Below are positions 7,977 through 16,800 of a stretch of DNA of 49,656 nucleotides, piece by piece; the first letter of the stretch is position 1; each line of letters opens with the position of its first letter. A model generated the notes under the pieces. That model did not search any database. It was not told the origin of the DNA and worked only from the letters and a program-made list of their open reading frames with translations. Origin of the DNA: Thermoguttaceae bacterium (lineage in GTDB: Bacteria > Planctomycetota > Planctomycetia > Pirellulales > Thermoguttaceae); the NCBI GenBank assembly GCA_017434455.1, contig JAFRFG010000053.1, forward strand, positions 1 through 49,656, in the 5' to 3' direction. The translations under genes and the position numbers were made by a program.

Positions 7977-9002
7977 ATGTATAAGACGCTGATCGGCTTA
8001 CTGGCGGCTTTCGTGATCTTTTTCGGCTCTTATGCCGTCCGGGCCGAATCGGGAAAACCTGTCCCGGTGATTTTCGATACCGACATCGGAAGCGACGTCG
8101 ACGACGCCTTCGCCCTGGCGATGCTCCATACCCTGATGGATCGCCGGGAGTGCGATCTGCTGGCGGTGACGGTGACCCGGTCGAACCCGTTGGCGGCCAA
8201 ACTCGTCCAGATGATCAACGCGTGGTACGGCCACGCGTCGATTCCCGTCGGGCTGGTCGAAAACGGCGTCGCGGACGACGGCGGCTATTATATGGACGAA
8301 ACGCTCCGGGCCGCGGAGGAAAACGGGTTTACCTTCCAGGCGGCCCCTGTCGAAAACGCGGTGACGCTTCTGCGCCGGGTGCTGGCGCAGGCCGAGGACA
8401 GCTCGGTCACCATTGTTCAGGTCGGCTTTTCGACGAACCTGGCGCGGCTGCTCGATTCCCCCGCCGACGATATCTCGCCGCTGAGCGGCATGGAGCTGGC
8501 GGCGAAAAAGGTGAAGGTTCTTCAGGCGATGGCCGGCATTTTCGCCGGGGACTATACGCACAAAGAGTACAATGTCGTCACCGACGTTCCCTCGGCGCAA
8601 AAGCTGTTCGATCGGTGGCCGACCCCGATTCAGGTCTCGGGGTACGAGATCGGCGCGGCGGTTCGCCTCCCGAGCGAATCGGTCACCGACGATTACAACT
8701 ACCGCCCCTGGCACCCCCTGCCGATTGCGTTTAAGGCCCTTTCGGTGAAATTAACCGGTAAACTGAGCGACTGGGCGACGTTCGATATCACCTCGGTGAT
8801 GCAGGGGGTCCGTCCGGATCGGTATTTCACGATGAGCCAGCCGGGAACGGTCACCGTCGAGGAGGACGGAACCACCCGCTTTACCCCCGATCCGGCCGGG
8901 CGGCATCGGTACTTCCTCCTTCCCGACGAGGCGGCCAACGCCCGCGCGCAGGAGGCGATCATCAACCTGTGCAGCCAGCCGCCCAAGGGGGCCGAGCGAT
9001 AG
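7977..9002 (+). CDS. Exported nucleoside hydrolase (IUNH-like) B
   Basis: A 341-residue paralogue of the protein at 5973-6998, with the same length and architecture: signal peptide to about residue 23, DTDIGSDVDD at 34-43, and F269-D270 at the place where most family members have His-Asp. The two genes remain nearly identical in DNA around the calcium motif (for example 6046-6123 against 8050-8127), while signal peptides and the region around residues 90-110 differ. That indicates recent duplication or gene conversion of the core. The role is inferred as exported nucleoside or nucleoside-like N-glycoside cleavage; the missing His makes this uncertain. Confidence 0.83.
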   Translation: MYKTLIGLLAAFVIFFGSYAVRAESGKPVPVIFDTDIGSDVDDAFALAMLHTLMDRRECDLLAVTVTRSNPLAAKLVQMINAWYGHASIPVGLVENGVADDGGYYMDETLRAAEENGFTFQAAPVENAVTLLRRVLAQAEDSSVTIVQVGFSTNLARLLDSPADDISPLSGMELAAKKVKVLQAMAGIFAGDYTHKEYNVVTDVPSAQKLFDRWPTPIQVSGYEIGAAVRLPSESVTDDYNYRPWHPLPIAFKALSVKLTGKLSDWATFDITSVMQGVRPDRYFTMSQPGTVTVEEDGTTRFTPDPAGRHRYFLLPDEAANARAQEAIINLCSQPPKGAER

Positions 9003-9099
9003 GGCCCGCTGCCGCCGCTGCCCGGGGGTAATACCGCCGAGGCGGCCGGACCGGTAATTTTCAAGATGGGGCGTTATTGACCGTGAGGAGGAATAAAAG

Positions 9100-9627
9100 A
9101 TGAACGACATTATCAGGGCGATGCGGCAGCGCCGAAGCATCCGCAAGTTCAAGCCGGATATGCCCGCCAGAGAGGACATTGATCAGATCATCGAGGCCGG
9201 ACTGTATGCCGCCAGCGCCATGGGAAGACAGGCGACGATCACCGTCGCGGTGACCAACCGCCGGCTGCGCGATAAGCTCTCGGCGGTGAACTGCCGCATC
9301 GGCGGATGGGAAGAGGGCTTCGATCCGTTTTACGGAGCGCCGGTGATTCTGATTGTCCTTGCCGATAAGAATTCGGCGAACCGCGTTTATGACGGCAGTC
9401 TGGTGATGGGCAATATGATGCTGGCCGCCCATTCGCTCGGACTGGGGAGCATTTGGATTCACCGGGCCAAGGAAGAATTCGAAATGCCCGAATACCAGCG
9501 GCTGCTCAAAGACCTCGGCATTGAGGGACAGTGGGAAGGGATCGGACACTGCGCCGTCGGATACGCCGACGGCGATTTGCCGAAGCCGCCGAAGCGCAGG
9601 GACGGCCGAGTGTTTTGGGCGGAATAA
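9100..9627 (+). CDS. Nitroreductase-family flavoprotein
   Basis: A 175-residue FMN-dependent oxidoreductase of the nitroreductase superfamily. The N-terminal FMN phosphate motif RRSIRKF is at residues 11-17. A second conserved stretch, SLVMGNMMLAAHSLGLGSIW, follows at about 106-126. It would reduce quinones, nitro compounds or related acceptors with NAD(P)H in the cytoplasm. It is the only complete gene in the window without an export signal. A very strong ribosome site (AGGAGG, 9084-9089) precedes the ATG. The 97-base gap before it holds a small GC hairpin, so it may be separately expressed. No link to glycan breakdown is evident. Confidence 0.9.
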   Translation: MNDIIRAMRQRRSIRKFKPDMPAREDIDQIIEAGLYAASAMGRQATITVAVTNRRLRDKLSAVNCRIGGWEEGFDPFYGAPVILIVLADKNSANRVYDGSLVMGNMMLAAHSLGLGSIWIHRAKEEFEMPEYQRLLKDLGIEGQWEGIGHCAVGYADGDLPKPPKRRDGRVFWAE

Positions 9628-9702
9628 TCCCCCCCGCGGGAAGGGACGGCGCGAAACCGTTCTTAGAACCGCCGCCCCGCCGGGCCGCCGCATTGGCTGG
9701 GG

Positions 9703-11202
9703 TCAATAAACCTCCAGCTCGGCGATCGCCATGCGGTCGCCCGGCTGATCGGGGCCGTCGGGCTTGTAACCGGCGACCCGCACCGCGTCGATCTCCTCCA
9801 CGGGGAACTCGACGGTGAACTCGGTTTCCCCCTCGGGGTTGTCGAAACGCCCGAGCGATTGCCAGTCGGCGTCGGCCGGCTTGATGAGGATCTCGAAATC
9901 GCTCGCCCAGCCGTCCGGGGCAAAGTGGACGGTGATTTTTTCCGCCCGCCGGCGCTGCTTGAGGAAGACAAAGTACCCCCACGCCCAGGTGTTCCCGACC
10001 GAGGCGGTCGACAGGTCGCCGTCGATGCCCAATTGCGGGTCGAAGCGGGGGGGGCCGAGCTGCAGTTCAAACCGCGGGGGAGGGACCGGCTCGACGAACT
10101 CGTTGCTCCAGGGGATTCCCCCCGCCAGAAGGTTGTCGCTTTCCGGGGCCGATTCGGCCGCTTTGGCCGCTTCGGCGTCTTGCTCGGCCAGGCGGGCGCG
10201 CAGTTCTTTGACCGCCTCCAGCTGCGAGCGGTCGAGCGAGCCGTCGCGGAAGAGCATCATATCGAGCGTCACCACGCCGCCGAGCCGGTTCACCGTCCAG
10301 ATATATTGAGCCAATTCTTTTTTGGTCAGCTTCACCCCCGGGGAGGCCCACCAGGTACCCAGGTAGGTGAGGACGTGCCACTGCGCCCCCCCGATAAAGG
10401 AGCCGCTTTCGGGGACCGAGGTGAAGTTTTCCTGCTCCCCGGCGGTGAAGTCGTCGTGAATCGAGTAGGCCATCACCTCGGGGTCGACGCCGGGGTTGAA
10501 CGCGATGATTCGGTTCGGGTTCCCCGCCAGAAGGCCCTCGGTCAAGATGCCGAGCGTCTCCTCGGTGTGGAGGAACGGGAAGCTTCCGTCGACCCACCAG
10601 CCCTTCACCTTCTCGCCGTAGCGCCGTCCGTACTCGGCCGTGACCTCGGCCCAATTCCGCATAAATTCCGCCGTCACCGGGTACGACGCCTTAAGGCCCG
10701 CCGACGCCTTCGGGTCCTGCTGCGGGCCGTCGCCGGTCCAGTAGAGGTAAAGATCGATCCCGCGCTTTTCCAGCGCGTCGGCGATTTCGGCGATTAAATC
10801 GCGGCGGGAGCACGCCTCCCCGGGTTTGTAGCCGGTCAGCCGATCGAACGCGCTGTTCGGGGCGCACATATACTGGTTTTGCTGCATCACGGTGAAGAAG
10901 ATATACCCCGCGCCTGTCTGCGCGACTTCATCGGCGAAGCGCTCGACGTCGAACTCGCTGACGCACTGGTCCCACGAGGTTTCTTTCCCGCAGCTGTTGA
11001 GTGCCTCGGCGCGGTTCTGAAGCCCGGGAAGATAGTGGAACAAAACGCCGTAGCGCTTCGAGCGGAAGTTCTCGGTCCGCGCGGGGTCGGGTGTCTTGTC
11101 GGGAATCGGGCGGCTTTGCGCGATGGCGTTTGCCGAGAGGATCGCGCACAGCGCCGAAACCAGGAGGGCCGAAACTATGGGGGACAGGAGAGCTCTTTTC
11201 AT
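9703..11202 (-). CDS. GH29-like exported protein 1 with C-terminal discoidin-like module
   Basis: A 499-residue protein: signal peptide to about residue 28, a TIM-barrel resembling alpha-L-fucosidases (about 45-345), and an F5/8-type C-like sugar-binding module (about 380-499, opening IDGDLSTASVG). The barrel has a RYGVLFHY strand and WWVDG with D205, placed like the GH29 nucleophile Asp. The start at 11202 (MKRALL) is chosen because the frame upstream is a shadow of the next gene. It is the last gene of a five-gene minus-strand operon, 22 bases after its closest paralogue. Fucosidase activity is likely but unproven; the barrel is divergent from characterised GH29 enzymes. Confidence 0.7.
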   Translation of the reverse strand: MKRALLSPIVSALLVSALCAILSANAIAQSRPIPDKTPDPARTENFRSKRYGVLFHYLPGLQNRAEALNSCGKETSWDQCVSEFDVERFADEVAQTGAGYIFFTVMQQNQYMCAPNSAFDRLTGYKPGEACSRRDLIAEIADALEKRGIDLYLYWTGDGPQQDPKASAGLKASYPVTAEFMRNWAEVTAEYGRRYGEKVKGWWVDGSFPFLHTEETLGILTEGLLAGNPNRIIAFNPGVDPEVMAYSIHDDFTAGEQENFTSVPESGSFIGGAQWHVLTYLGTWWASPGVKLTKKELAQYIWTVNRLGGVVTLDMMLFRDGSLDRSQLEAVKELRARLAEQDAEAAKAAESAPESDNLLAGGIPWSNEFVEPVPPPRFELQLGPPRFDPQLGIDGDLSTASVGNTWAWGYFVFLKQRRRAEKITVHFAPDGWASDFEILIKPADADWQSLGRFDNPEGETEFTVEFPVEEIDAVRVAGYKPDGPDQPGDRMAIAELEVY

Positions 11203-11224
11203 CGTTTGCCGCGGTTGCTTGAGG

Positions 11225-12697
11225 TTAATAAACTTCCAGTTCGGCGATCGCCATCTGGGTTCCCGGCTGATCGGGGCCGTCGGGCTTATAGGCGGTGACC
11301 CGGACCGCGTCGAGCGTCTGCGGGGCGAAGTCGACCGTGAAAAGAGTATTCCCCTCGGGATTGTCGAAACGCCCGACCGACTGCCAGTCGGCGTCGACCG
11401 GCTTGATGAAGATCTCAAATTCCGTCGCCCAGCCCCCGGGGGAGAAATGGACGGTGAGGGTTTTCGCCTCGGCGCGCTTCTTTAAGTAAACCAGGTAGGT
11501 CCACGCCCAGTTTTCCGCCCCGACCGCGGAGGTTGACAGATCGCCGTCGATTCCCAGCCGCGCCTCGTGCAGCTCGAAGCAGGAGGGGGGGAGGGTTCTT
11601 AACAGGTCGTTGCTCCGCAAAAAGGGGATGCCCCCCGATACCAAATTTCCGTCGGGCGAGGGGGTTTCCGCCGCTGCGTCGAGTTCGGCCAGGCGGCCGC
11701 GCAGCGGCTTCATTACCTCCAGCTGCGAGCGCTCCAGCGAGCCGTCGCGGTAGAGCATCATGTCGATCGTCACCACCCCGCCGAGCCGATTGACCGTCCA
11801 GACATACTGGGCCAGTTCCTTTTTGGTCAGCTTCACCCCCGGGGCGCCCCACCAGTTGCCTAAAAAGGTGAGGATATGCCACTGCGCCCCCCCTAAAAAG
11901 CGGCCGTTTTCCGGGACGGAGACAAATTTTTCCTGCTCCCCGGCGGTGAAGTCGTCGTGAATCGAGTAGGCCATTACCCTGGGGTCGACCCCGGGGTTAA
12001 AGGCGAGGATCCGATCCGGGTTGCCGGCGCGAAGCCCCTCGGCCAAAATGCCGAGCGTCTCGTCATTATGGCCGATCCAGGAATAACTGCCGTCGATCCA
12101 CCAGCCCTTGACCTTATCGCCGTAGCGCCGCCCGTACTCGGCCGCGACATTGGCCCAGTTGTGCATATATTCGGCCGTCACCGGGAAGGCCGCCTTCAGC
12201 GCGGCGGCGGCCTTCGGGTCGCGCGAGGGGCCGTCGCCGGTCCAGTAGAGGTAAAGATCGATTCCCCGCGCGGCAAGCGCGTCGGCGATTTCGGCGATCA
12301 AATCCCGCTTCGAGCACGCCTCGCCGGGGGCGTAGCCGGTCAGCTTATCGAACGTGTCGTTCGGGGCGCACAGATGCTGGCTTTGCTGCATCATCGTGAA
12401 AAAGACGTACCCCGCGCCGGTTTCGGCCGCCGCGTCGGCGAAGCGCTCGACGTCGAACTCATCGACACATTCGTCCCAAGATGTTTCTTTGCCGTCACTG
12501 TTGAGCGACTCGGCGCTGTTCTGGACCCCGTTGAGGTAATGGAAGAACACACCGTACCGCTTCGAGCGGAAGTTCTCGGTCCGGGCCGGGTCGGGGGTCT
12601 TGTCGGGGACCGCGCGCTCCTGGGCACTTGTGGCCGCCGTCGGGATGAGCGCCGCGCACAGCGCCGCAATCAAAGCGAAGAGGGGGGCTTTTTTCAT
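11225..12697 (-). CDS. GH29-like exported protein 2 with C-terminal discoidin-like module
   Basis: A 490-residue paralogue of the proteins on both sides. The signal peptide ends near SAQE. The barrel carries RYGVFFHY and WWIDG with D202 as candidate nucleophile, and the C-terminal discoidin-like module opens IDGDLSTSAVG. Long stretches are shared by all three copies, including AYSIHDDFTAGEQ and LYLYWTGDG. The 66-base gap before it contains a small perfect hairpin (CGCGGC / GCCGCG, 12733-12747) that might influence processing or balance between cistrons. The same functional caveat applies: fucosidase-like by fold and active-site placement only. Confidence 0.7.
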   Translation of the reverse strand: MKKAPLFALIAALCAALIPTAATSAQERAVPDKTPDPARTENFRSKRYGVFFHYLNGVQNSAESLNSDGKETSWDECVDEFDVERFADAAAETGAGYVFFTMMQQSQHLCAPNDTFDKLTGYAPGEACSKRDLIAEIADALAARGIDLYLYWTGDGPSRDPKAAAALKAAFPVTAEYMHNWANVAAEYGRRYGDKVKGWWIDGSYSWIGHNDETLGILAEGLRAGNPDRILAFNPGVDPRVMAYSIHDDFTAGEQEKFVSVPENGRFLGGAQWHILTFLGNWWGAPGVKLTKKELAQYVWTVNRLGGVVTIDMMLYRDGSLERSQLEVMKPLRGRLAELDAAAETPSPDGNLVSGGIPFLRSNDLLRTLPPSCFELHEARLGIDGDLSTSAVGAENWAWTYLVYLKKRAEAKTLTVHFSPGGWATEFEIFIKPVDADWQSVGRFDNPEGNTLFTVDFAPQTLDAVRVTAYKPDGPDQPGTQMAIAELEVY

Positions 12698-12763
12698 CGT
12701 TGTCGTACTCCTTGGATGATCAATATTCTGCTCGCGGCATCGCCGCGCGAAAGGGCCGCGGGG

Positions 12764-13813
12764 TTAATTTTCGCTCGTTGCCTCGGCCGCCGCGTCGAGT
12801 TCCCCCAGGCGGGCGCGAATCGGTTTTAACACCTCGCGCTGGGCCTCGTCGAGGGAACCGTCGCGCCGCAGCACCATATCGATGGTGACCACGCCGCCGC
12901 GTCGACTGACCTCCCAGATATACTGGGCCAGTTCCTCGGCGGTGTATCTCACCCCCGGGGCGGCCCACTGCTCGCCCAGGTAGCTGAGCGTATGCCACTG
13001 CGCCCCCCCGAGAAAACGGCCCTCTTCCGGCAGACAGGAAAAACTGTTCTGTTCCCCGGCGGTGAAGTCGTCGTGAATCGAGTACGCCATCACCTTGGGG
13101 TCGATCCCCGGGTTGAAGGCGAGGATCCGGTCGGGATTGCCCGCCATCAGCCCTTCGGCCAAAATGCCGATCGTCTCCTCGGTATGGCCGAACCAGGTGT
13201 AACAGCCGTCGGTCCACCAGCCCTTGACCTTATTGCCGTACCGCCGCCCGTACTCGGCCGCGACGTCGGACCAATATCGGATGAACTCGGTCGTCACCGG
13301 GAACGAGATTTTCAGCGCCTCGGCCGAGCGCTTATCGAGCTTCGGTCCGTCGCCGGTCCAGTACAGGTACAGGTCGATCCCCCGCTGGGAAAGCGCCTCG
13401 GCGATTTCAGCGATTAAATCCCGCTTCGAGCACGCCTCACCCGGCCGGTAGCCGGTCAGCTTATCGAAGGTACTGTTCGGGGCGCACAGAGTCTCGCCCT
13501 GCTGCATCATCGTAAAGAAGACATACCCCGCGCCGGTGTCGGCCACCTGATCGGCGAAGCGCTCGACGTCGAAATCGCTGACGCACTCGTCCCAAGAGGT
13601 CTGTTTCCCGCAGCTGTTGGGGTGATTAGCGTTGTTCTGAAGCCCGCAAAGATAGTGGAAGAAAACGCCGTAGCGCTTCGAGCGGAAGTTCTCGGTCCGG
13701 GCCGGATCGGGGGTCTTGTCGGGAACCGGGCGCTCCTGCGCGCTTAGGGCGGCTGTGGAAAAGAGCGCCGCGCACAGGGTGAAAAGGACGCAGAACAAAG
13801 TGGTTTTTTTCAT
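12764..13813 (-). CDS. GH29-like exported protein 3, lacking the discoidin module
   Basis: A 349-residue member of the triplet that ends within the linker (LDAAAEATSEN), where copies 1 and 2 continue into a sugar-binding module. The signal peptide ends near SAQE. RYGVFFHY and WWTDG with D202 are kept, so the catalytic barrel looks complete. It is the first of the three to be transcribed, 34 bases after the dihaem propeller gene. Either the module was lost here or it was gained by the ancestor of the other two. I see no remnant of it in the 66 bases after the stop. Confidence 0.7.
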   Translation of the reverse strand: MKKTTLFCVLFTLCAALFSTAALSAQERPVPDKTPDPARTENFRSKRYGVFFHYLCGLQNNANHPNSCGKQTSWDECVSDFDVERFADQVADTGAGYVFFTMMQQGETLCAPNSTFDKLTGYRPGEACSKRDLIAEIAEALSQRGIDLYLYWTGDGPKLDKRSAEALKISFPVTTEFIRYWSDVAAEYGRRYGNKVKGWWTDGCYTWFGHTEETIGILAEGLMAGNPDRILAFNPGIDPKVMAYSIHDDFTAGEQNSFSCLPEEGRFLGGAQWHTLSYLGEQWAAPGVRYTAEELAQYIWEVSRRGGVVTIDMVLRRDGSLDEAQREVLKPIRARLGELDAAAEATSEN

Positions 13814-13847
13814 TATTGGTTATCCTTCTTGGAAATGATTGCTTCGG

Positions 13848-16800
13848 TTACTTGCTGGTATCCCGTTTCTTTAACTCGGCCCGCTCAGAATCGGCGAAGG
13901 CGCGGCGCTTGGCCAGGTAGAAGAGGTATTCCTCTTTTTCGGCCGGCGTCCAGCGGTTCGCGTCGGTATAGGTCCCGCAGAAGGGGACCGCCAGGTCGAT
14001 CCAGCAGGCGAAGGTCCGTTTTTCCGCGTCCGAGACTTGTACCCCGTAGTGATCCGGCTGGAAATACGCCATAATCGGGCTTTTCGACGAACCGGTATGA
14101 TAGGGCGGGAGCATTTCCGAGCGGCTGCGCGGCTCGATCCACTGCATCAGGGGGTTATCCACGCTGTGGCCGTTGTTCGTCAGGGCCAGATACGACCGCG
14201 AGTAACACCGCTTCGGGTCATCGTCGGGGGAGACCCGCTGGGTCTCGACCGGCTGATAGTCGCCGGTGAGGACCAGCGAGGAGCGATGATTCGGGTCGGG
14301 ATCGTCTTGTTTTCCCGCGTGGCAGACGACGCAGTGCCGATCCAGGATCGGCTGAATCTCCTGCCGGTAACTGAACCCGTCGCACGGCGCGTCGGCGTCG
14401 GCGGTCATTACCGGCATATTGACCCCGAAGTAGTTCTCGGCCGAGTCCAGCGCGTTTTCCTTCTCGAGGCGTTCCAGCAGCCGATGGCGCTTCCGGCCGA
14501 TGGGGCGCAGTTTCTGCGCCGGCTTGGTCAGCGCGATCGGGGCGGCGTGATTCTGCTCCATCGCGCCGGTTTGGTTTTTATCCTCGTGACAGCCGAGGCA
14601 GGCGAACTGCTCGCCCCCCTGCAGGGTCGCCCAGCTGCGCATCGTCTGAACCATATACCCCTTTTCGTCGAGGAGCTGGAAGTAGACCGGCGTTCGCGCG
14701 GGGACCTCGAAAAAGACCGAGCCGTCTTCCTCGATATCGACCTCGCCCAAGACGTGCTTCACGTCCCACGAGCCGTTGTTGAACGAGATCGGCGTTTGAT
14801 TCAGCCCCGACGCGACCTCGCCTCCGTTGGAACCCTTTCCCATCTTCGCGGCGCGGTATTCCAGCGCGACGACCCGCAGCCGCTTGACCGTTCCGCGCGG
14901 GACCCCCTCCAGCCCGGGGCCGAGGTAAATATCCTGCACGATGAAGGTCCCGAAGTTTTTCCGCGGCCGGGCGCCGCTGGGTTTATTCGGGGGAACGGGG
15001 CGCCCCATCACCGGGACCGCCTGGCAGGAGGAGATCGCCGGGTCGAACGCCAACAGTTCCCGCTGGCCCTCGGCGGTCATGAAGTAAAGGCCGAACGGCG
15101 GCCAGAACGGCCCGAAGAAGTACGGCCAATCCGGTTCCCGGGGCCAGCCGCTCGGGGAAAACGACGTGAGGTAATTTTCCTCATCGAGCGCGAACGGATA
15201 CTGCCACTGTGGCCCGTCCTGGCCGAAGAAGTCGATATTCCAGTCGAGGAACCCCTCGGTCTTGATCGTTGAGCGGGCCCGGCCCGGGGTGCCGTCGGGG
15301 GAGGCCCCGGCGACGAACTCGATACCCTCCCCGTTCTGTGTCCCGAGCGCGCGGTCGACCAGCGCCAGTTTCCCCTTGTTGTAGGTGTGATGGCCGCTGA
15401 TGATGGCGATCACCTTCGAGCAGCCCGGCACCCCCCGCGCCTGGATATACGACGACGGGAACATCGAGTTGTTCCCGCAGTACTCGGTCTGCATGGTGCC
15501 GTCGGGGTTCATCGTCATCAGCGGATGGAGGAAAAACGCGTTGCGGTCGTTGTATTCCCATCGGGTGAAGAGGATCCGCCCGTCGTCGAGCGCCTGCGGG
15601 TAGTTGGCGTCGAGTTCATCGAACGAAAGCCGCTGGATGTTCTTCCCGTCGGCGTCGCAGCGGTACAAGTTTAAATTGGCGACCGGCCAGCAGTCGTTGA
15701 TCTGCGTGTGGCGGGTCGAGGTAAAGATAATCCCCCCGTCCGGGGAGAAACACGGCTCCACGTCGGCGCAGGTGTACTTGATCCCATCGACCGTCAGATT
15801 ATCGGTCAGCTGTTTGAGCTCCCCGGTATCGAGCGACATTCCCCAGAGGTGGTAGTCGTCGGTTTCGAAGGAAGAACGCATCGAAAAGACGAGCGTCTTG
15901 CCGTCGAACGACAGCGCCGGGTCGCGGATCACCCCGTCGGGCTGATCGACGAGGACCTCGTTGGTCACGCTGCCGTCGGGCTGAACCGTTAAGCGGCACA
16001 GCTGCGAGCCGGGGCGCATTTCGGGCGTCTGGTCGTAATACTGTTCGTCCGACAGGTGCGCGTGCCCGGTCAGCCCCTCGGTCGAGCCGAGGACGTGATG
16101 CTTGACATAGATCACCTGGCGGGTCGAGTCGGTCAGGGGAGCCAGGCGAAGGACGCGGCGCAGGGAGCAGGCGCTTTTATACAGCTCTTTCCAGCGGGGG
16201 TCGCTCCCCGGGATATTTTCGGCCAGAAGCGCCTGTTTTTCCTCGGTGATTTTCGCCAGCGCGTCCCCGTCGGGGCCGTACCCGTCGATCTCTTCCATGA
16301 CTTTATCGATCAGCGCGGCTTCTTTCAGTGAGCCGTCGGAGGAGGTGAAGAGGTCGGCTTTCTCGGCGCCGAGGTCTTGATCGAGCCAGTCGCCAAAGAG
16401 GCGCTCTTGAGGAAACGCCGTGTCGGGGGGATTGGGGAGGGTGTTCTCCTCGGGAAGTTCGGAAAAAATACCAATCTCGGCGATCTGGACGTTGTAGTGC
16501 GTCCCGACGTACCGCTTCAGCACGCGGTAATGCCGGATCGTGTAGGCGTCGTTGACCTCCACCGCCAGATAGCGCGCCTCGGCCGGCGGCCAGGTGACGA
16601 ACGACGAGTTCCCGTAGTTCATCGGCGGAAGGGCGACGTTCTGCGCCAGGGGACGAAGGCCGGTTTCCCCGCGCGGGTCGTCCGCCGCCAAAACGGTCAC
16701 GTTCTTGACGTTGAGGCAGCCGCGAAAATTCCGGGCGGTCAGCCGCATTCCGGCGGTCGTGCGCGTTTCGCCCAAATCGAGGGTGAAGCGGCAGGTGATC

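Larger units (their letters stand above)
9703..12697 (-). repeat. Tandem duplication of two GH29-like plus discoidin genes
   Basis: Genes 9703-11202 and 11225-12697 are direct repeats of about 1.5 kb covering the full coding length. Near-identical blocks are visible, for example at the 3' ends (9706-9770 against 11228-11292) and around the AYSIHDDFTAGEQ codons. The neighbouring gene 12764-13813 is a third, shorter copy. Confidence 0.8.

Noticed and set aside
9628..9702. Terminator between the convergent nitroreductase and GH29-like gene 1
   Set aside because: Only a 4-bp stem (GTTC/GAAC) with a 3-base loop and no T-tract is visible, so it is too weak to call.
11203..11418. N-terminal extension of GH29-like protein 1
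   Set aside because: It overlaps the end of the neighbouring paralogue and is Ser/Arg-rich shadow sequence; the start at 11202 gives a signal peptide.
9703..13813. Repeats suggesting a CRISPR array or transposon
   Set aside because: The repeats are gene-length paralogues. There are no short regularly spaced repeats, no terminal inverted repeats and no transposase.
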